NCBI GenBank assembly: GCA_036971475.1
Contig: JBAIZL010000005.1
Coordinates: 172,050,886-172,114,885, forward strand
Source of the DNA: Prosapia bicincta
Lineage: Eukaryota > Arthropoda > Insecta > Hemiptera > Cercopidae
Direction: 5' to 3'
Length of the DNA: 64,000 nt
Part shown: positions 9,701-24,200 of the stretch, piece after piece
Numbering within the stretch: position 1 is the stretch's first letter
How the letters are laid out: each line of letters opens with the position of its first letter
The notes under the pieces: model-generated
What the model was told of the DNA's origin: nothing
Seen by the model: the letters and a program-made list of their open reading frames with translations, nothing else
The model's database searches: none
Translations under genes and position numbers: made by a program

Positions 9701-12700
9701 TACAGCAGCTCCACCCCACACCTCAGAGCCATAAGTCGCATTGGATCGCACAAATGTTAAATAGAACGTTTTCATTGTTGTTGTGTCAGCACCCCATTTG
9801 CAGCTGGAAACAACTTTTAGCGCATTTATTCTAAGCATACAGGTTTCAAGAATGCAGTCAACATGAGCTGTCTATCTAAGTTTTGGGTATAACACTATGC
9901 CCAGAAGTTTAGGGTTTTGGTTGTGCTTTAAGAATTTTCTGTCGACCTTCAAGCTTGGAGTAAAAATGGCTAGAGGTAAAAAAATGAACATTCTGTTTTT
10001 TTAGCAGGCATTTTAAGATTCCATTTTTTGCACTAATTTGCCATGCAATCGAGCGCTTTCTGAATTAACCCCACTGCCTTTTCTTGATTTGAATCAGTAG
10101 CCCATATGGTGTTGTTGTGTGCATCGATGCAGCAACATATTTCCTCAGGTAAGGATTTTCTTAGACCATACAATGCAATATTGAACAGTGTCAAACAGAC
10201 AATGCCTCCTTGTGGCATACCACAACGTAAGAAGATAATTAGCTTCCATTAACAGATGCCCAGATAGTTCGGTTTTGCAGGAAGTTATTAATGTATTGTA
10301 GCATCCTTTCCCTAATCCCCAGTTTCATTCATTGAAGAATCACGGTTGTTTGTGGCACCTTGTCAAATGCCGCTTCAAAATCTATCATTACTGCAACTGT
10401 TGATTGTTTTCTTTCAAATACTTTATAATTGCAATCCGTGAAGTATAGCAAAGTATCGGTAGTACTTCTTTGTTTCCGAAATCCAAATTGGAATGCATCT
10501 AACAGACTGTTCTTCTCGTCTCCATGATAATCGCTTATTTACTATTTACTAGGCACTTTAGTTATTCCTTTCCCGGTCTTCATAAAGAATAACTTGCACA
10601 GTTTTCTATTTTGTGGAATATTTCCGTTTTTCCAAATCCCGTTAAAAAGGACTGTTATTCTTGTCAATATTTCTGGAGAGCAATGTTTCAGCATTTCATT
10701 ATGTATGTCATCCTGACCTGGGGCAGAACTTTCCAATTTTGATATACAGCTATTTAGCTCATTAGGCGAGAAACACGCATCATCTGGGTTCTCCTGGAGT
10801 CACAGCTATTCCAAGTGACTGCCACCTATTCCAAGTCAAGTACAACCTTATTTGCTCTTCTTTGTTCAAGTACATTGACCATGGAATCCTATTTTCCAAT
10901 TTTTCGGACAGGCAGTGTTCAAAAGCTTCTGCTTTATCCTTGTCAGTTACTAGCAATTCAAAATCTGACCTTCTTATGGTGTTAATTTGCTTTGATGTTT
11001 CACCACTTGTTGCCCAGAACCTCTTCCACACTGTGCTTGCAGGAGTGTTGACGCTCATAAAGTTCACAGACTCCCTCCACGACTTCTTCTTTGCTTCTAA
11101 TATAACTCACGCAATATGGCGTTGCATCTAATGTAGATAGATCGATTGATCGGAGTTCTAAACTTTTTCCATGCTTTCCGCGCAGTTGTACGATCTTTTC
11201 TGAGTTGTTTGATTTCATCATTCCACTAGTTATTTATATGTTTTTGTGTGTATTTACTCAATTTTTTAGGAATACTTTTTTCAGCTGCGTCCAAAATATC
11301 ATGTTCTTTATCATAGATCTTGTCATCCGTGGGATGCTGAGAGATGCGGGTCATTTCTTTAAACTTGGTCCAAACAGCTTCGCTCAACCTAAATTTGCTG
11401 TGCACTACACTATGGTTTCTATTTTGGATGCTGCCCATGTTAATGTGAATGAAAATAGGAAAATGATCAATACCCATATCGGCACCTACATACCATTTTG
11501 TCACTTTTCTTTGAATGTTAGGAGTTGCCAACGAGAGGTCAATAATACTGAGAGTACCTGTTGACGCAGAATGATAGATTGTCTGTCCTTTTTTGTTTAG
11601 TAGTAACAGGATACTGATTAATAACTAGTAGCTCAGCACTGTGCCATTTACATTACTGGGGCCTTCATTCCAAGTGCAGTGTTTACTGTTTAAATCTCCA
11701 ACAATTAACATTTTTCATCTATATTAGACAAAAGTTTCAGGTCGTCACATTCAATTCCTTGACCTGGGATGTAAGTATTAAGAAGAAAGTTAGTGTTATT
11801 GTCAACGCTATCTTGAATTTTGAGACTTTAATCCTCTCTGTCATTGATTTAACTTAATTCTCCACAATTATACGATCTTTAATTAATGTCAACAAGCCTC
11901 CCCCAGTTCATGATTCATGGGAAGCGTTATACATTTTCTAGCCAGCAAATTGTATGTGGTATTTTTTATCTTGTGTGCTGACGCTTCCTGTATGCAGGCA
12001 ATTACAACATTTTCCTCTTCCAACATTCTCTTCAGTTCCTTCGATTTTTTATGCAGAGATCTTGCATTCCAATGCATTATTACTAGGCGATTGTCTGACT
12101 CAGTTTTCGGATTGCTTTGAGTATCGATTTGGGCTCGAATTTTCTGTCTCTCCCTGTAGGTCGAACCTATTGAAACGTGCCCTAGTTATTGGTTAGTTTT
12201 CCTTCGTGAACCTCAGTATGTAGATTTTTTTGCAAAGGTTTTGTTTGGGCATCAAACTTTTACTCTGCAAAATATTCCCACTCCTCTTCTTCTCAATATA
12301 ATATTTTTGTCAGTGTTATGAGTTCTGCATATCAACTGTATACTGTGTCCTTGAGCCTTCCTAAATAAGACTTTCAATAGGTTAGGATGTTCTTGTCTCC
12401 GAATAGAGACACCTTGAAAATCCTGAAAAGGACTGTTTTAATCAGATTCTTGTTGACTCAAGGGACTTTCGTTTCGGAAAGCTAATGCTAGCGTTCAGTT
12501 CACTGTTAACCGCTATCCAGGGGTAAGGCGAGGACCAACCAGCTCAACCCCAAATATTTTTGTTGCAAGTGAAATACTGAAAAGGTCAATTACTCTACAA
12601 TTTCAAAGGTGTTTAACAATAATATGAGTCCTCTGTGGTATGAGGGTATCGAACTTAACAATGTGCTTTTATTTTTAACTGATGCAGCTTCATATATGAA

Positions 12701-15700
12701 TGGTACAAGCATCTAATGCGATGAATGCTCTTTAATTTAAAATGGTCCATGCTAGATGGCTGGCCTATGGAGTACACAAAGTTTGTGAAGAAGGTCAATC
12801 AAAGTATTCAGATGTGGCAAATGTTAAGAAAGTCTTCTTAAAAGCATCCTCAAGAGTCATACATTTTAAAGCTAAAGCACCGGGTGTAGCGTTATTGCAA
12901 ATTGTAACTCCATGAGGCACATAATGCTTGCTTTCATTATTGTTATCAGTTTAAGTTAGTGAGACAAATAGTACAGTCTTGATTGTGATTCCTTAAGGTA
13001 ATTTCTCTGAATCAAATATTACTGGCAGTTTGGCATTTGGTAAGTCAAACTTTGATACAACTAGCATATTACTGGAAAAAATTATGACAATGGCAGGTTC
13101 CATTTCATTAGTACAACTGGTATTAACAATTCTTGTGGTGAAATTGCTACACTTATATCATGTAAACTTAAATTACTAGATTGAAATAACGGGTATAAAA
13201 CTTTGTCAAATCTCGAATATACTGTATGGTAAAAACTACTCCATGGACAGAATTGAGGGAAGACAGCCATACATCTTTCCCATTTCAAGTATGCTTCAAT
13301 GGCTTATATAAAAAGTAGTAGAAAAAGTATCTTTTCAATCAATTACTATCCTAAATACTTTCATTGATTTATAAAATAGACATGTTGTTGATAACAAACT
13401 GAAAAAAGTTACTTAATACATTATATATAAAGTAAGCAATAAAAAATTAAGGCTAAAAAGACATTTGTGACATTGGGGTTAGTTGTATTTACGTCACAAA
13501 TATTAAAGTCTGCAAACAAGGATTAAATTGCATTATAAAATCAGTTATAGTTAATGTAAAAGTTTTATAAATGCTATAATAGGATCTTTTCGGTTACATT
13601 TTGTGTTTAAAATAGAAATAAAATAAATAATTTAATTTAAGGTAATGATAGTGCTATTGATAGTTATTAATTTGGTACTTAAGCAAAAAAGTGTGTGAAT
13701 AATCTTTTACCTTTTTTTTATAGTATTGCTTAAGCAGTCACCCAAATAAACCCTGTCATGTGCTAACCTTTAAGGAGAATACAATTATGTTGGACTGTGG
13801 ATTGTCTGCTCATTCAGTTTTAAACTTCCTACCTCTTCCTCTGGTTTACACTCCTAGGTTAAACAATCTACAAACTTGGATGCCCAGAGACTGTTCTGAC
13901 CCGGAACTTGAAGGAGTATGTTCTTAAATTTATAGTTAGTTTTTCTATTAACAACAGAAATTTTATAATTTAATGGTATATACTGCAAAAATGCACTAAT
14001 TGTTAGATTTGAGAGAAAGTAGTGATAATATTGAGAAATGAGAGAATAACACATAACAAAAAAGTTGCAGAGTAAAGATAAATTCTAATTGAAAAAAATA
14101 ACATCTATTGCTACAATGTGTACAGTAGAAACTTGCTCATTTATGAGGTCATTACATAGGAAATTACAATATGTAGTGTTTCCCATTTAGTCAGGCTTCT
14201 ATTTTAAAACCAGTCTCATTTAAGTACGTGTTACTGTATGGCAATCAATATCAACACTATTGTTGACTAAGGAACAGAAATTCTATAAAGTCTGATTATG
14301 GAGCCCTTTCCTATTTTATTTTCAAGAAATAGATGTGAAGATTCAGTTGCTAATCTTATTGTTATACCCCATTTCAGGGTAAGTTGAGGCAAGCCAGGTA
14401 GCTGGGGGATTAGGAACTGCTCAACTGATGAATAGGCGGGGACGCCTTAAAGTTGGCCGATTAACATGAGACAAAAAGGCAATTGTTTGTTTAATAGTAA
14501 TTAAGACAACCGTATCAACGTTTTATAATATAATGCGTATTTATTAGATTAACATTTTTAAGAGGAATAATTGGTGATGCGTCTCTAATGGGATATACTC
14601 ACCGGGGAGTCCCCACCTATTCATCGGCCGTGCAGTTCCTAATCTCCCAGCTACCTAGCTTGCCTCAACTTACCCTGAGACGGGGTATAATTGTCAGCGC
14701 AATGTCATTATAGAAAGATAACCTTATTTTCTGAATTGTATCTGTTGAGTTTATTTAACTAATGGTTATAAGAGTTTTTATATTTACTCCTTTTTAAGGG
14801 TCATTCCGTGTCAAATCAACACACTTTTAAGAGATTTTTTCCATCACCATCTCAGATTATGATAAAATTTGGAATATAGGTTACCTTCATGAAGAATAAA
14901 AAAAATACCAATTTTCAGCTTAATATCTCAAACGGTTTCCGAAATACGGCCATGTAAAGTTTTCAAAAAACGGTCAAAATATCGCTGCGGGAAAACGTTT
15001 AAATGGTCATAACTCCTCTCCTAATAATGTAAGAATCATGGGAAAGGTGTCATTTTTTAGCTCTTTTTATGCCCTTTTTAATGATATATAACACATAGGT
15101 TGTGAGAAAAAAAAATATTTTAAAAATCAAAAATAAATTTTTAAATTTAAATATTTTTGAAAACACATTTTAAAAAATTTTCAAAAAAATATATATAATA
15201 GGTCTTATTATCACTAATTTGTATACTAAGTTTAGTTATGGGATTGCAATGGGTTCATAGTCAAACTTATGTTTTATTAGTGGTGGTTTTTACAATATCA
15301 AAATATTTTATAAAATTTGTTTTATAAAATATTTTATAAAAATAACTAAAAATGGAAAATATAAAAACAGTAATAATGTATTCTTAAATATTACATTTTG
15401 TATTTATATTTTCATCCTACATGTAATTGCAAGTTTATGAAGTACCATTTTCAGCTTGTTATTGCACAATATTCACTCTTGTTCCCACCACAGACAATTT
15501 CATGTCTGTACTTGCTTTTCAAGTTGAGACAAGCTCATGTCCAGTAGCACTTCACCGTCAGATTGTGTTCAGTTTGCAGCTGAAGTCAGTGGTGCACACA
15601 TCATTAGTCCAAGTGTTTCATATAATTTTTAGTAGAGTAGGCTTACTTCCTAGTTTTTTTTTTTCATTAAAGTTTATTAATTAAAGTGTGTATTAGTGTG

Positions 15701-18700
15701 TTAGGCCTAATTAACTTGTGAAGTGTGTGTGTAAAGTTTATTAATTAGTAGTTTTTGATTGTGTATATTATTTTGTTTCAGAAATAGGGAAAGCAGTTTT
15801 TCATGAGTTAGGAAAATGACAGACAATTGCAAATTTTCAAATGCACAATGTTGCAATCCTTTAAAAAAACCTCATCACTATGTTAGGGACAAAAAAAAAT
15901 TAAGAACTGTCACTGACTGGATGTGTAGTTTTTACCCAGAAATTTCAAAGATATCAAAGATTTGTGATACATGCATGAAAGAGGTTTCAGCAATTAAAAA
16001 TGAAAACATTGCTTCAAACAAGATCCAAGAAACTGACACTATACAAGATTTGGATGAAGAAAGTCAAAGAGAATCAAACAAACCCAAGGACAAAGACCCT
16101 TTTGATTCCGAAGATGACGATCCCAGTTTTCAGGCAGAATCACACGTAGTTGAGACACTCAACACTTCTCTAAATGAGCTTGGTGAGTCACCTATTGATT
16201 ATAAAAAAATTAAATCAAAATCTTATTCTGCTAAAAAGGTAAAAAAGATAGATTCTGCTTTGAAAAAAAGGCTTTTTGTATCAGTAACAGATTCTGAGTC
16301 AGATGATGACAGCCAAGAATTAAATAATTCTGTTTTACAAAATCTGAAAACCCAGTTTTCCAATGCAACTAGTAGAAAGAAAAGTTAATGATTTTAACTT
16401 GTATTCCAAATGATTGGGGACTCAGAAAAATAATGCGTGAATTTAATGCTCCAAACTACATGGTGCGTCAATCAAAAAAAGTACTTACAGAAAAAGGAAT
16501 TTTAGAAAGCCCTAATCCTAAACCTGGTAAAAGTTTGCCAAAAGAAGTTATTCAAAATGTCCGAGACTTCTATGAAAATGATGAGCTTAGTAGAGCTATG
16601 CCAGGAATGAAGGACTGTATCACCATTGTTGATGAAAGTGGAAACAAGACCAAAGTTTCAAAAAGACTTATTTTATGCAACCTCAAAGAGGCGTATACTC
16701 TATTTAAAAGTGAATTTCCCTCTATTAACATAAGTTTTTCAAAATTTGCTGAGCTGCGACCCAGGCACTGTGTATTAGCTGGATCAACTGGCACCCATGT
16801 AGTATGTGTATGTACGGCGCATGAAAATGTCAAAATAATGGTTGAAAATGCAAAACTGGGGACAGTAACTAACAATGAATTACAGACGTACAAGCACTGC
16901 ATGGCAAAGATGTTATGTAATCCACCATTTATAGACTGTTTAATGAATGAATGCTCATCATGTCCAGGAGGAGAACTAGTTAGACAAATTCTTGAAAAAT
17001 CATTCGAAGAAAACCTAATTGAAAAAGTGACATTCAGACAATGGATATCAGTTGACCGATGTTCTTTAGAGACTTTGGAGAAACCATCAGATGAATTCAT
17101 TGACATGTTTTGCAGCAAGTTGGAGGTTTTAATTAGACATGACTTTGTTGCAAAACAACAAACTTCATACCTGAACAAGGTAAAGGAAAACTTGAATGAA
17201 TCTGAATTTGCTGTAACACTAGATTTTGCAGAAAACTATAGCATGGTTGTGCAAAACGAAGCCCAAAGTTATCACTGGGTTAGTAACCAGGCTACAGTTC
17301 ATCCTTTTGTAATATATTACAGAGAAGGTGTTAAACTCAAACATTTAAACTATGTAATAATTTCAGAATGTCTTGAACACAACACAGTAGCCGTGTACAG
17401 TTTTCAAAAGAAGCTTGTTCATTTTTTGACCATGAAGTTTGGAGAAGTTCCGCAAAAGATCATATATTTTTCTGATGGGTGTGCAGCCCAATATAAGAAC
17501 AAGAAGAATTTTATAAACCTTTGTAACCATATTGACGACTTTGGCATCGAGACTGAGTGGCATTTTTTTGCCACTGCCCACGGTAAGGGACCAAGTGATG
17601 GACTTGGTGGCACGGTCAAAAGATTAGCAGCAAAAGCTAGTTTACAAAGACCGTTTCAAAACCAAATCTTGACTCCATGTGAATTTTACGAATGGTCAGT
17701 TGAATATATTCCTGGGATTAGTTTTGATTATGGAACGCAAGAAGATTATGTCTCAGCAGAAATTTTTTTGAAAGATCGGTTTAGTGAAGCACTCACAATA
17801 AAGGGGACTCAACAATACCACACCTTTATGCCTGTTGCCTCAATCCGAAATAAGTTAACTGTGAAAATATTTTCCGAATCAACAACTTCTTCTCAAGTAA
17901 CAGTATCAAGGTCAACAGACAAAATTACTTTTGCCGACTGTAATGGTTACATAAGTATCGTAATTGTATGTTTTTTATAAGGTGTTTATGGTATCCATTT
18001 TCCTTTGCTATTTTTTTAATGTTATGTAATTATTCATTTAATTTCTATGACTCTAACTGGTGGCTTGCTTATATAATGGACAAAAACGAAGACGAAAATG
18101 AATTAAAAGTTACCTTCCTTCATCCCAAAGGACCTTCTCCGTCATTTAGCTACCCAAGAATACCAGATGTATTATGGCTACCATTCACAGATGTGTTATG
18201 TACTGTGAATCCAACAACTCCAACAGGAAGAATTTACGTCCTATCCGAAGATGAAATTTTAACAACCAATGAAATGTTATCACAATACCTCCAACACATG
18301 TAGACCTTATGTTAAGTTTCACTGTGTTTGAAATATATGCAATGGTAATGGTTGGATTTCATTAATTATAATTATAAAAAGTTTTTATATACAAATATAC
18401 GTAAAACTAGTTAAAGCCAGGTTCGGTTTAAAATTATTTTGACTATGAACCCACTGCAATCCCATAACTAAACTTGGTATACAAATTAGTGATAATAAGA
18501 CCTATTATATATATTTTTTTGAAAATTTTTAATAATGTGTTTTCAAAAATATTTAAATTCAAAAATTTATTTTTGATTTTTAAAATATTTTTTTTCTCAC
18601 AACCTATATGTGTTATATATCATTAAAAAGGGCATAAAAAGAGCTAAAAAATGACACCTTTCCCATGATTCTTACTTTATTAGGAGAGGAGTTATGACCA

Positions 18701-20686
18701 TTTAAACGTTTTCCCGCAGCGACATTTTGACCGTTTTTTGAAAACTTTCGGAAACCGTTATAGATAAAAATTTGAAATTTAGTATTTTTTTTAGTCTCAA
18801 CCCCCACTTTGGGTGTACCAAATTTCATTAATATATGAAAGGGTGTGGTAAAATAGGTGTGTTGATTTGACACGGAATGACCCTTAATTAAAGATAAACC
18901 TAAGTTCAAGGTTTCACTTTCTATAGTTTTTTTTTGTTTTTCTAGTATTTTTAGGTCAAACTAAAACTTTCTTAAGTGTAAAAACCTTCTTGTGAAATTG
19001 TGTATATATAGTAGTATGAAAAACAAGCCTAATTAGTCTCATGTTTTCATATTCCTTTTGATTATTTAATTTTCTTATAATTTCAGGAGTTGAAAGAATG
19101 TGGTGGGCGTGTATTTGTTGATTCCGCACCAGAATTTTGTCTTCCTTTGTCAAAACTTATTGATTACTCTGAAGTTGATGTTATCCTTATATCAAACTAT
19201 ATGTCAATGCTTGCACTACCATTTGTTACTGAAGGTACTGGATTTGATGGTGTTGTTTATGCAACAGAGCCAACACTTCAGATAGGACGGTGAGTAGAAA
19301 TTTCAGCGTTTGCCAATAAGGTTGAGAATCAACCGTAACATAGTTTTATTTTTACATACTTAATAACTAACTTGTGGTTGGACTTATATTCATAAATGTT
19401 TAAACATTCTGATAATATTTTACATAAGATTATAACTACAGGTTATTTGAAAAAATAGACATTTTTAGATTTTAGTCTGAAGAGTGTCGAATTTAATTTC
19501 CTCTCCATGTTTCATCTAGCAGCATTGTTTCAAAACTGTACAATAACTATACAAAACGCTTGCTTTATTGCAGTTTAATCAGTTTGTGAACAGAGCCAGT
19601 TAAATCTTGACAACAGCACTCTTCTAAGTATTGAGAAAATAAAACATGTAAAAGGACTTTTACATCAGAAAATCTTTGTTCTGAAATTGGTTCAACAATT
19701 GCAATTGTTTTCACCACTGTTATTACAATGAAGCAATTCTTGTCTAATGTTGACATGTGTGGATGTGTGTGTACGTGTTTGTATGTGTGTGTGTGTGTGT
19801 GTGTACGTGTTTGTATGTGTGTGTGTGTGTGTGTGTGTGTATGTGATATTTAACGTTGTTCATTATTTTTCCACTGCACTGTCTTTATAAAGTTATTATT
19901 GTTAATTGTAAACAATTGTTTCACCACTAAGTGCAATTAATTTTTACCTTGTGTGATGAGGCACCTTTTGGTCTCTTGACCTTTGTCGAATCACTTCACT
20001 GTTAAAGTACATTCCTTTATCAAGTAGTTCTTCACTACATTATATATTTTGAGATTTTATGACTAGATTACAAAGGTGACCTAATTTTTGGTATTATAAC
20101 CAAATCTATCCTAACTAGATTCTTTGTAGCTATATTGTTATATATCTATATAGTTACATATTATAATATAGTGTTCTGATTTATTATGAAACTTTGGGTT
20201 TATGGAAATTTGGATGTATTGGTAAGTAGACGTCATGTTTGTATTTTAGACACAAAATATGATATATGACATATAAAATAACTTTTTTCCTTAGAATGTA
20301 TTTTAAATAACATAAGTTATAAAAAATCGAAGTTGACTCTGTCTTTGTCAAGTATTATCTAATTTGGATTGTGATGGTTTAAAGTTATATGTTTAATCAT
20401 AATATCTTTATAGGATGTATTTAGAAGAGTTGGTGGAATACATAGAACAAACACCAAAAGCAGTTTTGGCTACTCATTGGAAAGAAATGCTTCATCTGTT
20501 ACCTGCACCTTTATCAGAAAGTTTGAAACCTCGTAGTTGGCAACAATTATATACCACAAATGCAGTTCGAAACAGCCTGTCAAGAGTTAGGATGTTAGGA
20601 TATGATGAGAAGATGGTAAAGACTTAATTTTCAGAGTTGTTTTTATAACAAAAAATAATTTTATTTCTAAAATAATGTTTTAAGGA

Positions 20687-20761
<75 letters not shown>

Positions 20762-21155
20762 AGTTTTGGTTGGTAAAGATTATTTAGATTTTTTGGACTA
20801 GGAGACTGACAGACTTACCTTGGTAAGAGTCCACTCTGTAGTCTTGAAATAGAAACACATAAAAGCACTTAAACAATGATATATTTCAACCACACAGTGG
20901 TCTTTGTCAATCGAAGAGAAAACACAAAAAGAAATATGAGGGAATGAAATAAAATAAAATAAGAGAGATTGATAATTGTGATTACAATTATTTTATTTCA
21001 TTCTCTCATATTTCTTTTTGTGTTTTCTCTTCGATTGACAAAGACCACTGTGTGGTTGAAATATATCATTGTTTAAGTGCTTTTATGTGTTTCTATTTCA
21101 AGACTACAGAGTGGACTCTTACCAAGGTAAGTCTGTCAGTCTCCTAGTCCAAAAA

Positions 21156-21228
<73 letters not shown>

Positions 21229-24200
21229 AATATAATTTTTAAAGAGACGCAACGGGGTTTTACTATTTTATGAAGATATATTATTTCTATTTAATAACCA
21301 AAACCAAAAAAACTACTCAAGAACAATTCAAAACATTTATTATTACAATTTCATCTCAACATTAAACAATACACAAAACAAAATTTTAGAACTTAACAAG
21401 TTTTAACACAATATACTTAAATTCTTATTTTCCTTTAATTTTTTAGTTACAACATTTTAATACCCTTGGCTAGTTTAAGATCTCTTGATATCTCGGGGTT
21501 ATAGTATGGGCTATATTTTTAGAAATTCTTAGGTTAATTAAATAAATTTTGAACAAACAATATTAAATTTTGAAATTGCAAAAAGGCCAAACTATTTGAA
21601 CTGGATTTATTTCTTACTATTAATTAACTACAAGATATCCTAATATACAAATTTAAACTTCTCTATTATCTTAAAAGTCCATTAAAGTTATTTTTATAGC
21701 GCTATTACTCAAATTAATAAATATCAAAATTTTGCTGGTCGCTTACGTAAATTCCCGTTCTCTCCAATTTAAACAATTCACACACTTAAATCCGTTTTAG
21801 TTCTTTCGAATTATATTTTCACTGTATTAACTCTTTCAATTTTCTTATTCCTGTTTAATCTGGCCAAGTTTACTCACAAAACTGTATAATTTAGACGAAC
21901 TCTTTCCAAAAAAATAGAATTTTGACTGGTCAGCAAGGTCTGCTTCCTCTCGTAGCGTCACCCACGCTAGAATCCACTCAACTCTAACTACGCGTCCTTC
22001 TATTTTCTTTTAAAAATCTTACAAATATGGCGGCTTTCTTCTTCAAAAAAAACACATATGGGTTATAATTTAGTTCGATTTCTTTCCACTAGACTTTCAC
22101 ACATGTTTTTACAGCTGTTAATGTCAACGAACTATTTTCACCAGTTTTAATCTTGTTAACTTTGGTTGAAACTTACTGTTTTAATTTTCCTATTCTTAAC
22201 AAATCTTCCAGTGTTTATTTTATTAATATTATTAGTGTGTGAAGTGTCTTTGTGTTTTACTTTTGTAAATATTTCGAAATGTGTGTGTTTTGACTGGATT
22301 CAAAGAACATAACCTTCAATTTTCTTTTGTTTACAAACGTGTTCACTTTCTCCTTCAAGTAATTTCTTAGGCCTTATGTTATTACAGTTTACAAATTTGT
22401 TTACACATAACCATTATTAGATTATCTTATTTTAATTTATGTGTTAGGTTATTTGATATAACAAATTTCCTAACACATTTCCAGTTCAAAAACCTTGTTT
22501 ACAATTCCTAGGCTTTTACCAGAATTTAAGTTTCATTTAACCTAACCAGTATCTTAATGAATTTCTGTTTAAATTTTGTATGAGTTATTTCTAATTTAAT
22601 TTCCAATTCTTAAATAATATTATATAGCCCATTCTATAAATGTTACAATGTCCCCTAATTTAATTTAAACAAAAAAATAATCCTAATATCTACATTACAC
22701 ATTTTTTTTACATTTTACAAGCTTGCTTAAATATACATATTTTTTTTTTTTAAATTAAATTTAAATTTACATTTATTTCCTACTTGTACATTTTATTTAA
22801 TAACTACCTGAACACATTTTTATTGAGTACGTTATACCTCAACACTTTGGCTAACTTATTGTCCATTGTCTTTACCACTTTTATAATTGTCCACTTAAAA
22901 GTCATTTATACCTTCATCTGTCCACTTTCGTCCATTTATACTTAATTCTATAATACAATTTTATCTTAACTCTTTACCAATCAAATACTGAGCTGAAAAC
23001 TTCAAGCTACTTGTCTTACATGGTTTATACTAGTTTAAAACTCGCATAATACTATTTCATTAATTTTATATGTTGTTATTTATTATTCTATTTACTATCT
23101 CTTTTTTCGCATCCTCCCAACTATTCATCATAAATTTTTTTTTTCAATTAAAATTAATTTGTTTTAACCTTGCCTCAACCTCACTTCAGTTATAAATCTA
23201 TCACTCTATCTGAACACAACTATATTAAATTTAACCCCAATTTCATATTACTATTATTTTATTATTATTATTATTATTTTTTTTTTTAAACTCTTTATTA
23301 TACTATATACTTTGTTACATATATATATGACGGTAATTCACCTTACCTCCACTTATTAACGTAGACATTTATTTTATTTTAACATATTTTCGACGACATC
23401 AACATCATTAACACCCTTATTCACGTAGACCTTTATTTTATTTCACATATTATCGACGTTATTTATATATTTCATTTTATTTTCAAATTCCCCTTTTTCC
23501 AAATTATATTTCCCCTTTTTATATTGTTATGCTCATCCAGTTCAATTATTTTCTTATATCATTTCAGTTTATTTTGTATGAAGTTTAACATCTAATATTT
23601 TTAAAGGTTGCAATTTCATATACTCTATTTGATCATATCTATAGTTCCTTCGATTACACTATCCCTATATCAACGAATATAAATTTTGTTTTAATACTTA
23701 TATATATCAACGCAGATTCTCCCTTACAATACGACGAAGTTTAAATACACAATTACCATATTTTTATTACAACGATGCTTTAATATTTATTATCATAGAT
23801 TCATATTTCTTTTATAATATATAATATATACGACGAAGTTCCATTATTTATCAACGCAGATTCTTCCTTACAATACGACGAAGTTTAAATATACATAATT
23901 TTATCTTTATTCGACGAAGTTTCTAATAAGTTATCATAGATATAGTTACCATCCCTTAAAACTTATCTCCTGCTAACGTTTTCTTATACACATAATCACC
24001 TAGAGTTTATTCATATTGCTTCCTTTACCTATATTTAATATCTCCCTTCCTATTTTATTATTATTTTTCTTTTTTTTATTTTTTTTCAAGTGTTTGTTTA
24101 ATTATTAAGTCATTTCTGGTCTATTGTCATTTCCGGTTTATTTGTTATCTATCCCTCCTACATTCGCTTCCTTCTCCTAATACTTTTATATCCTGAGTCA

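Larger units (their letters stand above)
14798..18883 (+). mobile_element. DNA transposon with ~480-bp inverted ends and TTAA duplication
   Basis: TTAA at 14794-14797 and 18884-18887 flanks ends GGGTCATTCCGTGTCAAATC and its reverse complement. The inverted ends run about 14798-15270 and 18430-18883. The plus-strand interior holds the transposase-like frames 15816-16388, 16388-17980 and 17968-18303. The 4-bp TTAA duplication and protein motifs point to a Kolobok- or Sola-type superfamily; I cannot decide which. The ends are unusually long, and the left one carries about 60 bp near its tip that does not match the right one. Confidence 0.8.

Noticed and set aside
15427..15684. 85-aa plus-strand open frame before the long-TIR transposase
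   Set aside because: No motif, in another frame, and lies in the untranslated leader of the transposon.
16570..17178. 202-aa minus-strand open frame
   Set aside because: Antisense shadow of the 530-aa transposase core, which has recognisable motifs.
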